DNA of 64,000 nt from Ceratobasidium sp. AG-K (GCA_037039685.1 JAWNGF010000001.1:8618001-8682000); one strand, 5' to 3'. Shown: positions 1 to 12,004, numbered from the stretch's first letter. Notes: generated by a model not told the origin, from the letters alone. Translations and numbers: made by a program.

Positions 1-90
1 CGTCAGCTCTTCATTATCAGGATCTGATGCGAGTGCGAGTTCGACTTGCGAGAGTTGGACCTGGTATGTCTCTAGCTCTTTGCGATCCAT
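1..90 (-). CDS. SPF30: SPF30/SMNDC1-like splicing factor, N-terminal fragment (partial)
   Basis: This is only the first 30 codons of a gene that runs off the left edge. Reading leftwards from the ATG at 90-88, the peptide starts MDRKELETYQVQLSQVELAL and continues into an acidic SDPDNEELT stretch. A short helix of this kind, with Q/L heptads followed by 'NEEL', opens the SPF30 (SMN-domain-containing protein 1) family. Those proteins use a Tudor domain to bind symmetric dimethyl-arginine on Sm proteins during tri-snRNP and spliceosome assembly. The Tudor domain itself is outside the window, so the assignment rests on the N-terminal helix alone. The gene is divergent from the complex I gene at 248, with 157 bp between the start codons. 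It could be another coiled-coil protein. Confidence 0.6.
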   Translation of the reverse strand, partial: MDRKELETYQVQLSQVELALASDPDNEELT

Positions 91-247
91 AGTGTTTGGC
101 GGGATGGGAAAATACAGTCAAGTTCTATGACAGTCGTCTAATGGAGTGAGTTGGAGTGGAACGAGGCAGCTTGCCTGTTCCCACGTGACCTGGCCGACTA
201 CGTGATTGGGTAATCGCCCCGTCCCACTCACAGCTACCATCATCGCT
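91..247. promoter_or_regulatory. Short divergent intergenic region with a CACGTG box
   Basis: A gap of 157 bp separates the start codons of the SPF30-like gene (-) and the complex I subunit (+), so both promoters must lie here or overlap the 5' UTRs. It contains a CACGTG palindrome at 182-187, a typical bHLH/E-box core. No clear TATA box is seen. That the region works as a bidirectional promoter is inference. Confidence 0.4.
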
Positions 248-707
248 ATGTCTCGCACTCTAAGCGCTTCTGCGCAGAGTATAGCTCGCACTTGCCGCCA
301 ACGCCCTGCGATCTCCTCGCGGCTTCCTGAAATTCGGAGACAGGCGTCGGGAGGTGTGCATTACAATCAGCCAACAGGCTATTTGTTCGGTGAAAAGGTG
401 CGAGACAATCCCATGGCGCGATAACCTCAAGGCTCAACTGGGCAAATTTATACCTCTAGCCTCCTCCGCCCGGACAAAAGCGCAAAAGAGAAGACTGGGA
501 GTTGCTCTGGTACACTGGGTTATTTGGCGGTATGATCTTCGGTGGGGTCTTGCTGTACTACAAGCCGGATACTAGGTATGTGACACCTCTACTCTCGTTC
601 AACCACGGAATAATGCGACCTGCCGTAGCATCCAAACATGGGCTTTGCGCGAAGCCAAGGAGCGTATGGAGGCTCGCGGTGAGAAGGTGGAATACAAACC
701 CTCATAG
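248..707 (+). CDS. Mitochondrial complex I ESSS subunit (NDUFB11-like)
   Basis: Accessory membrane-arm subunit of NADH:ubiquinone oxidoreductase (Pfam ESSS family). Three exons join in frame: 248-397, 460-575 and 629-707, giving 114 residues. The N-terminus MSRTLSASAQSIARTCRQR is basic and serine-rich, as expected of a mitochondrial presequence. Exon 2 encodes PPPPGQKRKREDWELLWY and then a single transmembrane segment (GLFGGMIFGGVLLYY). Exon 3 encodes the conserved tail SIQTWALREAKERMEARGE. The proline-rich, basic, tryptophan-containing lead into one membrane helix followed by the 'W-A-L-x-E-A' tail is diagnostic for the fungal family. The length is normal and no break is seen. Both introns are about 55-62 bp. 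Confidence 0.9.
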
Positions 708-901
708 TTCTTGTGGGACATCCGTAATTCAATGCATTCGTAATTCTCACATGTCCTTTTGCTCTCGAGTTCAATTTGATCACAATGAAGCATCTATTTC
801 AACAAGTGGGTACGTTTGCAAGGCATAGTTGAGTGTGTCCGACAATTCGCGCTATACCCGAGGAACATTTTATTGACTCCATTACGAGTCAGCTTGGGTA
901 T

Positions 902-1649
902 TTAATGCGACTCCTCGCAGAACTCTTTATAAGCCTCAGCCGAAAGGAGCTCCTCGAGCTGAATAGCAAAGTCAGACGACTGTCCCCATTTCTAATTTAG
1001 GCAAAACTCTTACCTCGGCTGGGTTCTTGAGCTCGATCTTGCAGAGCCAGCCTATGATCGAAAGCATCAGCGCACGCCGCGAATTCGGATCATACATAGA
1101 CTAGCCTTCATTCTCGGGTGAAGAGTTCAAAAGCGCTGGCTTGTCCGACAGTCCTGTGTTGACCTCTTTGATGGTGCCAGAGACCGGAGCATACTGTCAC
1201 GGGAATCATGAGCTCATCACTTTTAGGCGCGACAAACCACTCACAATGTCGCTCGCAGCCTTGACACTTTCGACTGCTCCCAAAGGATCTGGTTGCGTTG
1301 TAATAATTAACCAAGTTATCGCAAGAATCACTCAGACCAACGCACCCCCCGACTCCACAGCCGATCCCTCGGGCGTGAGTTCGACAAATACGACGTCGCC
1401 CAGTTGTTTCTGAGCATAATCCGTGATTGATACGGTCCCCAGCTTGGTTTCTGAGTCATACGAGATCCATTCGTGGTCCTTGGTATATTTCTTAGCTGGA
1501 AGCCGGTTTAATTCGAGGCTCCTGGCTCCTGGCGATAGAGTTTACTCACTCACTATCGTCCGCGCGAACAAAGTGGACCTTGGCAACACTCGGGGACGCA
1601 CGAGAGGAGTGCCAGCACGAATCGAGGATGAGCACAATGACCGGAGCAT
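902..1649 (-). CDS. GCV3: Glycine cleavage system H protein, mitochondrial
   Basis: Lipoyl-carrying H protein of the mitochondrial glycine decarboxylase complex. It shuttles the methylamine intermediate between the P, T and L proteins. Exon 1 (from ATG at 1649) encodes a basic serine-rich presequence (MLRSLCSSSIRAGTPLVRPR). Exon 2 starts KYTKDHEWISYDSETKLG and continues through ITDYAQKQLGDVVFVELTPEG. The lipoyl-lysine motif VESVKAASD is intact. The third part, YAPVSGTIKEVN, is followed by the conserved ENEGWLCKIELKNPAE, and the end is LLSAEAYKEFCEESH. Four or five short introns are implied. Total length is about 165 residues, normal for the family. It is transcribed away from the golgin gene and converges on the complex I gene. 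Confidence 0.93.
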
Positions 1650-2718
1650 GTCGGCGAGATGGAGAGGTATAATCGTGGTCAAAGTCAAGAAATGCCCCAA
1701 TAATGCTTATATACATGATTGGAAATTTGAACCCGCTAGCTGAATGCGCGAATTGCAAGTGATAACAAGGGATGTAGGGACACCCCGAATGAAGACGGCT
1801 GGTGTGAGCGTGGGACCGAGCGGGCCGCAGCAGAAGGGGCATACCAGCTATGAATTTGTACTTGGAAGTGGCACTGAATGACCGAGAACCCGAGATATAA
1901 CAATAATGTGATTGGATGTATAGTCTACAAGGCCGTAACGCAAACAGTCCAAGCCGAGTCGACCGAGCTCCGTCCTTCAGACAAGCTTCTCTACGAGCCA
2001 TCATGATGGTTATACCGCTGCCCCACTGATAGGATACAATCCACATCCTGACGTGCCCCACTTCAGCTATAGATGAAGGGAGAGGAGGGCAAGGCCATAC
2101 TATGAAGCACAACAAGTGTGTCAATCGGGTAGGAGACTGAGAATGAGTGGTAGGGATGAGAGGGATGTGAACCCGAAGGACTAAAGGGTGGTGGAGAACA
2201 AAGTGGGTGCAACCTTGTAAGGTAGCGAGATGTGGGGGTAAAGTGGTTCACCACGGAATCTTTCGACTTGAACTTGCCACTCACTTCGTAAAGCCGCATA
2301 TACGATAAGATCTAGCGCCACAATCGCGTATAAAGTTCGTTAAATTGGATAGGAGGGCCATCGAATGGGGTGCGTCGGTCGAACAGCTCAAAAAACCGTT
2401 GCCGGTATGCCAGACGCATTCCCTAGGATTTGGTACACGGGTTTGAGCTATATCACAAGCAGAGAATATCAATGTATGTGGCCGGTCTTTGGTTTACGGA
2501 GACCCTATAACAATAAGCTGACTTGTATGTCCTCCAACTAACGAGTGGAAAACGCGGAAGGGCTAACGGTTTACTATCATCACTACGACGCAAAGCCACT
2601 TGAGAAATTACAATGGTGTACCGTGGTGAATAGTCTATAAAATTGTTTTAATTATAATGTACAAAATGTGAGGGGCTCGCTCGTACAAGTGACCAATCCT
2701 ACGAAATGACAGAACAAA
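1650..2718. other. Intergenic stretch, no recognisable gene
   Basis: A gap of about 1.07 kb between the H-protein start and the golgin stop (both genes -). Several open frames of 60-190 codons exist on the minus strand (for example 1546-2124), but none has a recognisable domain or consistent exon structure. The part next to 1650 should hold the H-protein promoter and the part next to 2718 the golgin 3' UTR. An AT-rich patch lies at 2630-2670. Confidence 0.4.
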
Positions 2719-5700
2719 CTAAACCTTGGCGATGAGCCGGCGGGTTTCCTGTGGAGTGAATCGCAGGATGGTTGAGAGCACGCGAACAAGGTTAGGCTAT
2801 TGAACGCGACTTAGTAACGGCAACTAGGAAATCGTCAGAGCGCTCACCCTCATCTCTTTATGCTCGAGGAATTGCAATATAACGTTACGGATATATTCAA
2901 GGTTCACTTCCTCTTCCTGCTTGGCTGAAGTTGAACCGACCTCTGAGATGGTGGGTGAACTTGGTCTGGGGGATATTGGAGATGTCACTCCGTTTCCAGA
3001 TTTTGAGTTGGTCGGGGTACCCGTATTGGATCCTGACCAAAACCCAACACCTGTCGGACGTTGGCGTTCAAGCAGTGCGATAGAGGACTGCACTTTTCGT
3101 AGTTCGTCACGAAGTGTCTGTAATACACCGGTCAACCATAAGTATCGGCCATCCGGAACCTAACCCGTCCCGACCTTGTTACTCATCCTGAGGGACGTTT
3201 CTCGGTTCTTGCTTTCTTCAAACTGCGCCTCAAACGAGCTAGCACGCTCCAAGGCTTTAGCGTGATCAGTTTCAAGATTATGCTGCATTATTGGTAAATA
3301 ATTGCCTCGCAAAGCTCCAAGCAATCAACTTACTAGTATTTCTTGAACCTGCTTGAGCTGTCCCTCTAATGTAGACCGCTCCTGATTCTGATCCTCCTCT
3401 CGTATCAGCAGCTCCTTGACGTGTTGTTCTAGGGCGGCAACTTTCTCGTCCATTCCCTTTCCGACACGCCCACTTTCTATCCACTTGTCTTCTGCTTGTC
3501 GCAGCGAGAAACGAAGTTTCTCAATCTCCTTGCTGCGGTCAGCGAGAGTTTTGTTCCAATCATCCTCGGCCTCGTTTCTCTCCTTCTCCACTGCTCTAAG
3601 CTTGGCACGCATCTCGGATAGTCGGGCCTCAAACTTGCCCTCGGCTTCGGAGAGTAGACGAGCAACCTCAGGGCCGGGCGTTGGTGAGTGTGTGGACAGC
3701 CGACTACCGTTCCTGAGTTCGTCGAGTTCGTCAGTCAGGAGGGAGTTGCGTTCTTCGGCTTCTCGAAGCTGGTATTGCATCTCGTTCAGTTGATTTTGAA
3801 CGGTCTGAAGATGTGACTGGGCAGATTCCGCTTCGGCTTGACGTGTCTGCGATTGTTCAAATAGTGCATCCTTCTCGTTGACCAACCCAGCAAGCGTCGA
3901 CTCCAGACTCGCGATCCGAGTTGTCTTCGCGGTGAGCTCTTTTGAATGGGCAGCCTGCAAGGTTTAGTTGCATTCCTGGGAGAAACAAACCACTCACCTT
4001 GGTTGTGATTGCCTCCAATTCATACTGTCCTTTCCGAGCAGCCAACTCCTTCTCATATCTCTCTTTTGTCTCTCGGAGCTCCCTTTCAAACCTGTCTCGC
4101 ATCCCAGCGATGTCCCGCTCGCGCTCGCTCTTGGCTCTCTCAGCGTCTGCCCGAATACGTTCAATCTCTGCTCTCGCGGATGATATATTTTCCTTGTCCT
4201 TTTCGTGTTCTCGAGCCACGTCGTCCCTTTCCTTCTCAGCCTTGGTGAGCTTCTGACGGACGGTTTTCAAGAGTGTGATAGCCTTGGTACGTTTCTCTTC
4301 CTCGTCCTTGATGGCACCTTTAAGCCGCTCGATCTCCGCTTCGTGCTGAGAAACGGAGGATTTGTAGGTCTTCGAGTCTGCTTCAACGACCTTCAAAAGT
4401 GCCTCAGACTCAGATAGTTGTTGACGAAGTTTCTCTACTAGGTCGGATTGCGACGAGGACTCCATCTTATGCATTTCTCGAACCTCTTCTAGGCGCTCCT
4501 CTTGTTCTGTTAGGAAGGTTAGCATCGCTCCGAACCACAGTTAGATAAACGTACGCTTAATTTGGCCAGCCAGTCGTTTTATTTCTTCGCCTGAGATCTA
4601 ATAAATATAAGCGGTTGCGCAGCCAAACAGCGTTTTAGCACCTTACCTCGATTTTCATTTTTTGATTCATTAAAAATGCGCGAAGGCCGTCCAGATCCGA
4701 GAGTCCCTCTAATGGAGAAACCTCTCGTATCAACTTGTCTGCTGCAACCTTTTCCGATTGTAGCCGTTTAAAGGATGTCGATACATCTGTGATATATAGC
4801 TAAGTCGGAGCGAAGAAAACAGTAACTTGCCATGCACATACCATTAAAACGCTCCTCAACAATCTTGAGCCTATCTCGAAGTTTCATATCACCGTTCTCC
4901 TGCGTGGACTCCTCTATGTCGGGTGCACTATGTTCCTGCACACCTCCTATATCTTGCGATGCCGAAGGCAGTATATCTTGGGTGCTTATAGTGGGGTCGC
5001 CAGCTGGGGTTACAGGTGTCGCTTGAGAATCAAGGGCCAATAAAGACTGGCTCAAAGTCTCTATGGCAAGGTCCTCTCTCGATCCATTCAGGCTTCCAAC
5101 GGTAATATCCGACCTCGATTCTGCAGTTGCAAAATCGGAAGGGGTTACCATTGCACTGGATGGTGTCGATACATCGACTATAATGTTAGCTGGTCGAGAA
5201 GGGGTTCGCTTGACTTGTGGAGCCGGTGATGTGCCACGTTCGTCCAGGTTCTCGTTGCCCGAAGGTTCCGGATCGTTGTCTTGATTCAGTTCAGTGGGCT
5301 CAGGTAGAGGTGGGGAAAGGGGATGAAGTATGACAGGCGATGTAGAAAGTGTCCCGTTGCGAGAAGTAGCTAGAGCGTCAAGTGAAGTGGATAAACCCGT
5401 TTCCTGAGTGGGTGGAGACATGGGCAAATGTACGGACGTTGGATCAATAGCTTCGCCAGTGTCGTGTACAGACACCGGAGGCGCATTTTCGATCGGGGAG
5501 GGCGGAAGTGGTATTTGCTCGGGGTCCACTGGTACGGAAGCTCCAACAGGGGATCTGTTGAGAATCTTTGGAGTCAGGGTAGTCCGTTCAGCAGGGGAAG
5601 TCTCTCCTGTAACGAGCCGAGCTTTCAAGCGCTCCTCTAGTGACAAGCCGGTCCTACGAGGCGTTGGAGCGTGTACGGGAGAGTTTTCGTGATCCGACGT

Positions 5701-6018
5701 CGGATCGTGCTGTCCAGAATTTGCGGAACCAGTGCGCTGTAGGCTGAGAGAGCGCCGCAAATTAGACATAGAGTCGGCAATTTGTGCAGCTGTCCGTGGT
5801 TGGTAAGGTAGGTAGTTGAAAGATGCTGAATGCTGGGTCGGAGAGGGTGCGTCTAAGCTGTGTCGGCCGAATGCAGAATTACCGGGGACCGTATCGATAG
5901 GTGACGATATGCCTCCTTGTCCGTTCGAACGAGGGCTGCCGTGAGGGGCAGCACCAGTAGCCAATGCTTCAACCGCCTCTAGACTGTCCTCAAGTCGCTT
6001 GCGAAAGTTGTTAAACAT
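2719..6018 (-). CDS. GRIP-domain golgin (IMH1-like)
   Basis: Large coiled-coil tether of the trans-Golgi network, roughly 1000 residues. Exon 1 (from 6018) starts MFNNFRKRLEDSLEAVEALA and leads into a 350-residue Ser/Pro-rich low-complexity region. The middle (about 4525 to 3140) is almost continuous heptad coiled coil rich in E/K/R/L, for example SEREREIAGMRDRFERELRE-type repeats. The C-terminus is a GRIP domain: NLEYIRNVILQFLEHKEMR, then after an intron LVRVLSTILRFTPQETRRL and a short tail. GRIP domains bind Arl1-GTP on Golgi membranes, and yeast IMH1 is the closest functional model. The NLEY..N..L.FLE start and the ILRFTP..E end are diagnostic. At least six exons are present. Confidence 0.87.
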
Positions 6019-6695
6019 GGGGTTAGCAGCGAGTTTCGTTCGTGAGAGACCCGTTGGGGAAGATTAAGTTCCTAGCCAAAGCTATCAGTAAGAAGGTTGA
6101 GAGACTGAGAAGAAGTACTCACGTATGTGAGTGGAATAAAATGCCACGCGCTTTTACAAAGAAACACCGGTTTCAAAGTAGTATTATGAGATTGGTGCTT
6201 TTGAATTCCTCCCAGAGCTTCCAGGATTATTGGGGTATAGCGGCTCGATAACAAACACGTCGCCAGTCGCTATATATAATGTGCTAGCTCACAGTGAAGT
6301 CAGACCCCACACAGCCACTCCGCAGGCAGCCAGCGAGGCACGTGATATCCAATCATTGATACTTTTTGAATTATGATTTTAACGAACCACATGCGTGCCA
6401 TCATGGGCAAAGCTCAGTTACAAGGACAAGCCTGTAGAATGGCAAGAGGAACAGCACCACCGGCGGTATATACATAAGTAGAGAGGGGGGCTGAAGGCAA
6501 CAGGCGATACTAGATGTCGTGGTAGATATCGACCAGTGCAAATCTTGTCTCGCTCGAAGTCCCGTCTGGTCTCACCATGCATTTGAGCACATCGCGGCTT
6601 TTGATACTTTCCTGTATAAACTATTTATAATTAAAGGGCTGATGATGCGTGACCACAAATCTATGATAACAAGTATGTTAGCTGCCAGCTAGAAA
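6019..6695. other. Intergenic stretch holding one copy of a dispersed repeat
   Basis: Lies between the golgin start and the RTA1-like stop (both -), so it combines the golgin promoter and the RTA1-like 3' region. Open frames on both strands are short and unrecognised. It contains the repeat copy at 6337-6470 described separately and an AT-rich stretch near 6600-6670. Confidence 0.4.
6337..6470. repeat. Dispersed repeat, copy 1
   Basis: Begins GGCACGTGA and continues through an AT-rich spacer into a core at about 6377-6450 containing AACGAACCACATGCG, GGGCAAAGCTC, TTACAAGGACAAG and CTGTAGAATGG. The same words occur in the same order and orientation at 43404-43545, with about three quarters identity by eye and small indels. 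Neither copy has a long open frame or obvious terminal inverted repeats. It may be a mobile-element or UTR-derived fragment, but the class is unknown. Confidence 0.6.
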
Positions 6696-7955
6696 CTACA
6701 GCATCTCCTTCTCAGTCCCGACAACAGTAGATTTAGCCGCTGGCTCGAGTAGGAAGCCTGGGTGGAAAACGTTGATCGCGTACATTGCCACTACAATTGG
6801 CATGCCATCAAGTACGTCTTTGTTTGGCACCCTGTTAGAATACACTTGGAACGGAACCCGCATACACTCACTGAAGTACAGCTGGTTCGTGATTATCGGA
6901 CCAGTCCACCCATCGAGCAGTTCGATTGTACGGTATATTGATCTGTGAAATTAATGATATGAGCGTTTCATACTAACTGTTGGCAAAGTCATTACGCACC
7001 GAATATATATGAAGAGCGTAGAAATTGATAGTCCCAGTATCATGAGGGTAATCTTTAAACCCAACTGCGGCCTTCGGTTTTCATTCCCCGAGTCCACTGC
7101 CTTCAACTTGCGAACAGGGCGGTCGAGATGATAGCGGAGGAGGAACTCGGCTGCAAGGAGTGTGTATACAGTGATAGCAGCAAGTTGGAATATGATTCCC
7201 GCAACCTGCAGTGAATAGTGTTTAGGGGATCATGGTCAATGTCGAGCTTGGATATGCTGACCATAATCCGTGCACCCTTTTCGGGATCATCGTTCCGGAG
7301 TTGGACGGCAAGGCTAGCCTTGGCTCCTCCGACTGCTTGGACAACTAGTGCAATAATATCACAAGTCACAAATACAATGGTATCTTGCACAGAAGGATGA
7401 TAGGTATTAGCTAAATTTCAGGATCGATATAGCGAATCAGTACTCACAAAGCTTGGGGGAGAGCCGACTGTACTGATATCCAAGACGTTCGATGATCATC
7501 CCGAGTATGACGAAATTAGCAGCCGTCATGAACGAGGGACCAAGGATAGTACAACATATCCTGATAGTTTTAGCAAGTCATCCAGTGAGTATGAATGCTG
7601 CAGTGGTGTTACTTTCTTGGCTTACTGCATCAAATACGGATTCAAAAGACCAGGTCTTGAGCTCGACCAGAGCCTACCGGCCCAACCAAGGATTTCCAAC
7701 ACTCCGCCGCATACAATAGTTGGGAGGAGCCACCACATACGCGACCAGGCCGCTTGCCCAACATGAAGGGCAGTCGACAACGAGAAAAGAACGACGAACA
7801 AAATGCATATCCACCGAGTTGGAACATACCCGTACAGAGACGTTTTTATCTGAAATGCAAACAGCATAAGCAACCGCACCGCATAAGCTACGTGTTCGAG
7901 TCACCTCATGGATTTTCGCAAGCTGTTGGATACCGCGATCTAGGAGTTTGCCCAT
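6696..7955 (-). CDS. RTA1-like seven-helix membrane protein
   Basis: Member of the fungal RTA1/lipid-translocating-exporter family, seven-helix plasma-membrane proteins linked to sterol-drug, 7-aminocholesterol and phytosphingosine resistance. After a short first exon (MGKLLDRGIQQLAKIHE) the family signature begins: SLYGYVPTRWICILFVVLF, then GGVLEILGWAGRLWSS with the conserved E-x-x-G-W-x-x-R, YLMQ, LGPSFMTAANFVILG, FVTCDIIALVVQAVGGAKAS and the last conserved loop SIYRTIELLDGWTG. It ends TVVGTEKEML. Six or so introns. The start at 7955 is the weakest part; the phase of the first intron supports it, but an upstream exon is possible. The substrate is unknown, as it is for the family in general. 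Confidence 0.85.
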
Positions 7956-9520
7956 CTTGAAGTGGATAAGGCAAGGTGCTACAATCCCTTGGGATAACTT
8001 GACTTCGTACCTTTAAACATAGCTCCGTGCCCGAGGCCGAGATCAAATTACATTATTGTTGTCGGAGGATGTCCGGATCCGTTCCACCCTGCCAGGCACG
8101 TGGGATGCGATATGTTCGATGGCACACATGTACATCATTTGATAAACGAATGCAGTTGATCGGCTCTGTCCTATGCATACGCACCTAATCACTTCGAGTG
8201 GTGACTTATGTATAGATGCAACCACACTGGACAGCACCCCACGTTGAGGAACCATTGGCCTACCGAGTCATGTATTTCATTGATCGACTACTGAGCCTTA
8301 TGATGTTTGTGCTATAAAAAAAAGCGCTGGTTGTAATCCACGTACTACGCTTGGCCTTTGGACCCGTATCCTTGAAATCACGAATGCTTTCACTTGTCCC
8401 TTGCTAACCAGTATAAATGTGTGATTATTGTTATATGCATGCACCTTACTACATATCGCGGCACCCATACGCTACAGTATGTGCTTCGTGGGTCGTTACG
8501 ATGCCCCGTTCCTTCCATTCAGATATCGCGAGCTACCACGATACCCGGATCGAGGAAAGTATATCTGTGGTATTGACCTAGAGCGTGACCTATTCGGGAT
8601 CCGCTTTTCTCATCTAAGCGTTATAATTAGCCCAGTGCTGAAAGGATACCGTCACCTCAACCTCTACGCTACCAATACTATATGTTCACTCGCGCACAAA
8701 CTTTGCAATGGTAAACAGACACACAGAGTGCACTCATAGCCCATTTACCTTGCTGGCGTCGGCGATCAAGAAGCCATCTTACAAGTCAAGGGAGGGTCGT
8801 GGAGCAGGCTCCGGCTTCGCTGCTCACGACAGTTCTGCGACATTGCCTGGAGCCTACATACCAATTTCAGATGCAGCTTCGTATATAAGGGCAATCTATA
8901 TTGATGGCTTCGTTTAGCCCAAAGTCCGACATGCGCGTGAATCCGATAGGCCAAGCAACGAGCCTAATGCTTAAACGTGAGCCGGCGGGAGCAATTTAGT
9001 CCATATCGTCGGTCCATCGTCATACGTGCAGATAATCGGCACCGAAAACAAAGCAGTGAATATTTTCGCATATTAGATCACGGTTGGCACGGTCAATATA
9101 TGCACAGCATACATAAGCCTGAAATCCACGCATTATTTCCCACCCCACTGGTTGCGATATGAACTTGAAAAACTGCGCATACCTACGTCTGAACCATGCG
9201 TTTCATGCTTTCCGTAGCCTAGGCGCCCTTCTTCGTCGTCAGGACGGATCTGTGTGAATGTTAATTCACCAATTTCACAACATCACTGTAACATTCTTGA
9301 TCGATACAGGTTTCTCCAAGTAGCAGGTATTGGTTAACGAAGGCCCAGGCCCCACACCCCAGATCACTTTGGTCCATACAGCACGCGCATAAGCTTACGA
9401 AGGACTTGATAGCCAATCGCAACCGGAGTTCGAAACATATAAAGAGCAAGACTGGGCATATGATCTGGTCGTTACCATCTCTCACCCAATCCCCCGCTAA
9501 CCTTTTGAATGTACAAACTG
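7956..9520. other. Intergenic stretch, no recognisable gene
   Basis: About 1.57 kb between the RTA1-like start (-) and the aldo/keto reductase start (+), so it contains two divergent promoters. Open frames (longest about 100 codons at 8428-8739, +) show no known motif and no supporting splice pattern. Composition is mixed, with an A8 tract near 8317. No tandem repeat is obvious. Confidence 0.4.
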
Positions 9521-10766
9521 ATGTCCAACGTACATACAGTCAAGTTAAACGACGGTACTGTCATTCCCACCTTAGGATTCGGAACTGGTGGGCTATCATG
9601 AAGGCGACTGTTCGCATTCAACATTAAACTCGTTGAGCTCCAGGTACTGCGCTGTACTCAAAGGATTCGACAGCTGCTGTTAGGCAAGCCATAGAAAAGG
9701 CGGGTTATACCCATGTTGACTGCGCCGAAGGTATGTAAATGATCTGCACCGTACCCGGAACTTATGTGGATGGTCAGCCTATGGGAACGAGAGTTGCACA
9801 GGACAAGCGATTCAGGAGAGTGGTGTCCCACGCGAGCAGCTCTTCCTTACATCAAAATGTCTGTCGTTGCATTCTATACAACTATGGAACCACACCTACA
9901 ACTATTTTGTGCACAGGTGATACCCCAGATCCACGAAAATCGTTGGAAAAGACTCTAAAGGAGGTAAGTAGCCGAGGCTGTTGGGGTCTTAAATTTGATC
10001 GACTGGGGCAATTTCAGTTACAAACGACCTATGTCGATTTATACTTGATCCATAGCCCCATAAAGACACCGAATATCGCCGAAGCGTGGAAAGTTATGGA
10101 GGAACTCAAGGCGGAGGGGAAGGCGCGTTCGATTGGAGTCTCGAACTTTAGGGTGAAGGATTTGAAAGCCGTTCTTGAGATAGCCAAGGTGCGCATTTTC
10201 GCGTTCGCACCTCTTGATGGACTTATGCGGTTCCTAGGTTATCCCAAGTGTTAACCAAATCGAAATTCACCCATACGTACTCGCATCGATTCAACCCGTG
10301 CTAGATTTGTGCCGACAACATGGGATTACCATCGAGTCGTATGGTCCGCTTACATCTCTCATTCGACACCCGGGTGGTCCGGTGGACGAACCCGTCAAGA
10401 AGGTTGCAGCTCGAATGGCCAGGGGACCTGACGTTGGAGTAGTGACCGAAGGACAGGTGTTGCTCAAGTGGGCCCAGCAACGAACAGGCGGGATCGTCAT
10501 CACGTGGGTTTATGATTTCTCAATCAGCCCTCGAGTTGCGGCCGACTTACTAGCTTCATCAATGGGTCTAGAACTTCGTCCAAGCTCGATAGGCTTCTCG
10601 AACAGAAGGCAGCTCTGGACTTGCCCCCATTATCCAACGAGGAACTTCGATCGATTGAGACTGAGGGTGCGAAAAAGCATTACCGCCACTATGTAAGTCG
10701 TTGCACCTCAGGCGTCTAAGCTTGGCTTAATAATTTCATTAGATGAAGCATATGGATGAAGTATGA
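9521..10766 (+). CDS. Aldo/keto reductase
   Basis: NAD(P)H-dependent carbonyl reductase with the AKR (beta/alpha)8 barrel, about 300 residues. The start [20 protein letters not shown] matches the family opening, and the split glycine codon before the first intron rejoins as GTALYSK. The second block, [14 protein letters not shown], carries the catalytic-site Asp. The central block [11 protein letters not shown] leads into [23 protein letters not shown]. Then come [10 protein letters not shown], the [10 protein letters not shown] strand and [16 protein letters not shown]. The tail [16 protein letters not shown] and RHYMKHMDEV closes the protein. Four or more short introns. The tyrosine of the tetrad should lie in the YGNE-type block near 9770. 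Substrate cannot be read from sequence; it resembles the fungal D-galacturonate/xylose-reductase-like branch only loosely. Confidence 0.88.
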
Positions 10767-10916
10767 AGAACGGCCGCCAGAGGCAGTGATCATGCGAGAC
10801 ATTACAGTTACCCCCCACATTGCAAGCCGGTCTTCCTTGTATCAGGGTTAGTGTGAGGCCATAAATGTTTAAATCTACAAAATATACCTACTTTTGAAAT
10901 TGATATAAGACAGAGC

Positions 10917-12004
10917 TCAGGCGTTCGTGGGAGTAGGGTTCTCTGCGGGAAGAGGAGGGTTGAATGGCGTTTTGGCAGGGCCGCTGCCAGGAGTAGGGGC
11001 ATCCGAACCGCCGGCGAGCTGCCAGGCTGGTATGCTTGGACGTCCAAGATTCAAAATGGCGCTGGGTGTGGATGGGGACTCGGGTCGCCTAGTCACGAGG
11101 AGTGCCTTTAAAGACTTTAATTCCTGTTGCAACTCGGACAAAGCCTGTGTTTGAGCCTCTCGGTTCGCTTCGATCATCTAGAAGCTCAATGTAAGAACGT
11201 GCTGAATTAGCCCATTACGATCGTTCCGCGCACCTTAGGTAGCATATCCCGAATGGTATCAACCTCGCTACGAATCTCCCGCATTTCATTTTGAGATCGT
11301 TCCTCTCCGGCTTGGAGCTCAGTCATCACAGTCTTGACTTGACCGATTGCCGTATCTACAGCTTCCTGCTGCTGCTGAACCGCGTCGCGCGCCGCAATTG
11401 TATCCTCCTGGATTTGCTTTAATAGCGCAGCAGCTTCGTCGAATTGCGCGTTCAGTTGGGAAGTGGTCGCCTCGAAAGCATCCTCAGTAGGAGGTTGCAG
11501 ATGAGGGACAATATATTTCTGTGAATGTCGTCAGGTTAGTGGGTGTTTGTTTCGTGCACCTCATACTCACCCTGGCAAGTGCGGCCAGGCCATACATCAC
11601 ACCACCGGACACCAGTGCCATTATCTAGGCGAATATCAGCACTAGTATAAGCGACGCAATGAGTGATAACTCACGAAATAGTCCCTCCAGTCCCGTTGTG
11701 GAACTGGGGGAGGTGCCGCCGCTACGATAGGCCCTTGAAATGCGAATTGGCCTTGGGGCGCGGAATATACTGAAGAGGGCCGAGACGTAGCAGAAGTACT
11801 AGCGGACTGCGAGATGGCATCTTCAATCTCAGTAGTAGTCAAGCCTTTGGACTCCAAGAACGAAATTCTTTTGGTCAACGGAGCAGCCTGAATCTATTTG
11901 CCGGTTAAATGTCATTCGTTCAACTATGTAAGGGACAGCTTACTGACCTTGGGGTCGGATAGAAACTCCACCGCATTTCGTACAAGTTCTTGTCTATCCG
12001 ACAT
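10917..12004 (-). CDS. PEX14: Peroxin 14, peroxisomal docking protein
   Basis: Peroxisomal membrane docking factor for the PEX5/PEX7 import receptors. Exon 1 (ATG 12004) encodes MSDRQELVRNAVEFLSDPK and joins in phase to IQAAPLTKRISFLESKGLT and TTEIEDAISQ. This is the conserved Pex14 N-terminal three-helix domain that binds the WxxxF motifs of PEX5. A Pro-rich linker follows, then one predicted membrane segment around IMALVSGGVMYGLAALA, then a long coiled coil (QLNAQFDEAAALLKQIQEDT onward). The C-terminus is a disordered Pro/Ser tail ending NPTPTNA. This domain order is that of Pex14. The gene is divergent from mitochondrial EF-Tu, with 232 bp between start codons, including a CACGTG at 12111. 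Confidence 0.92.

Noticed and set aside
1546..2124. 192-codon open frame on the minus strand upstream of the H protein
   Set aside because: No recognisable domain, low-complexity composition, and it overlaps the H-protein first exon in another frame.
8428..8739. 103-codon open frame in the gap before the aldo/keto reductase
   Set aside because: No motif, no splice partner exons, and length within chance for this composition.
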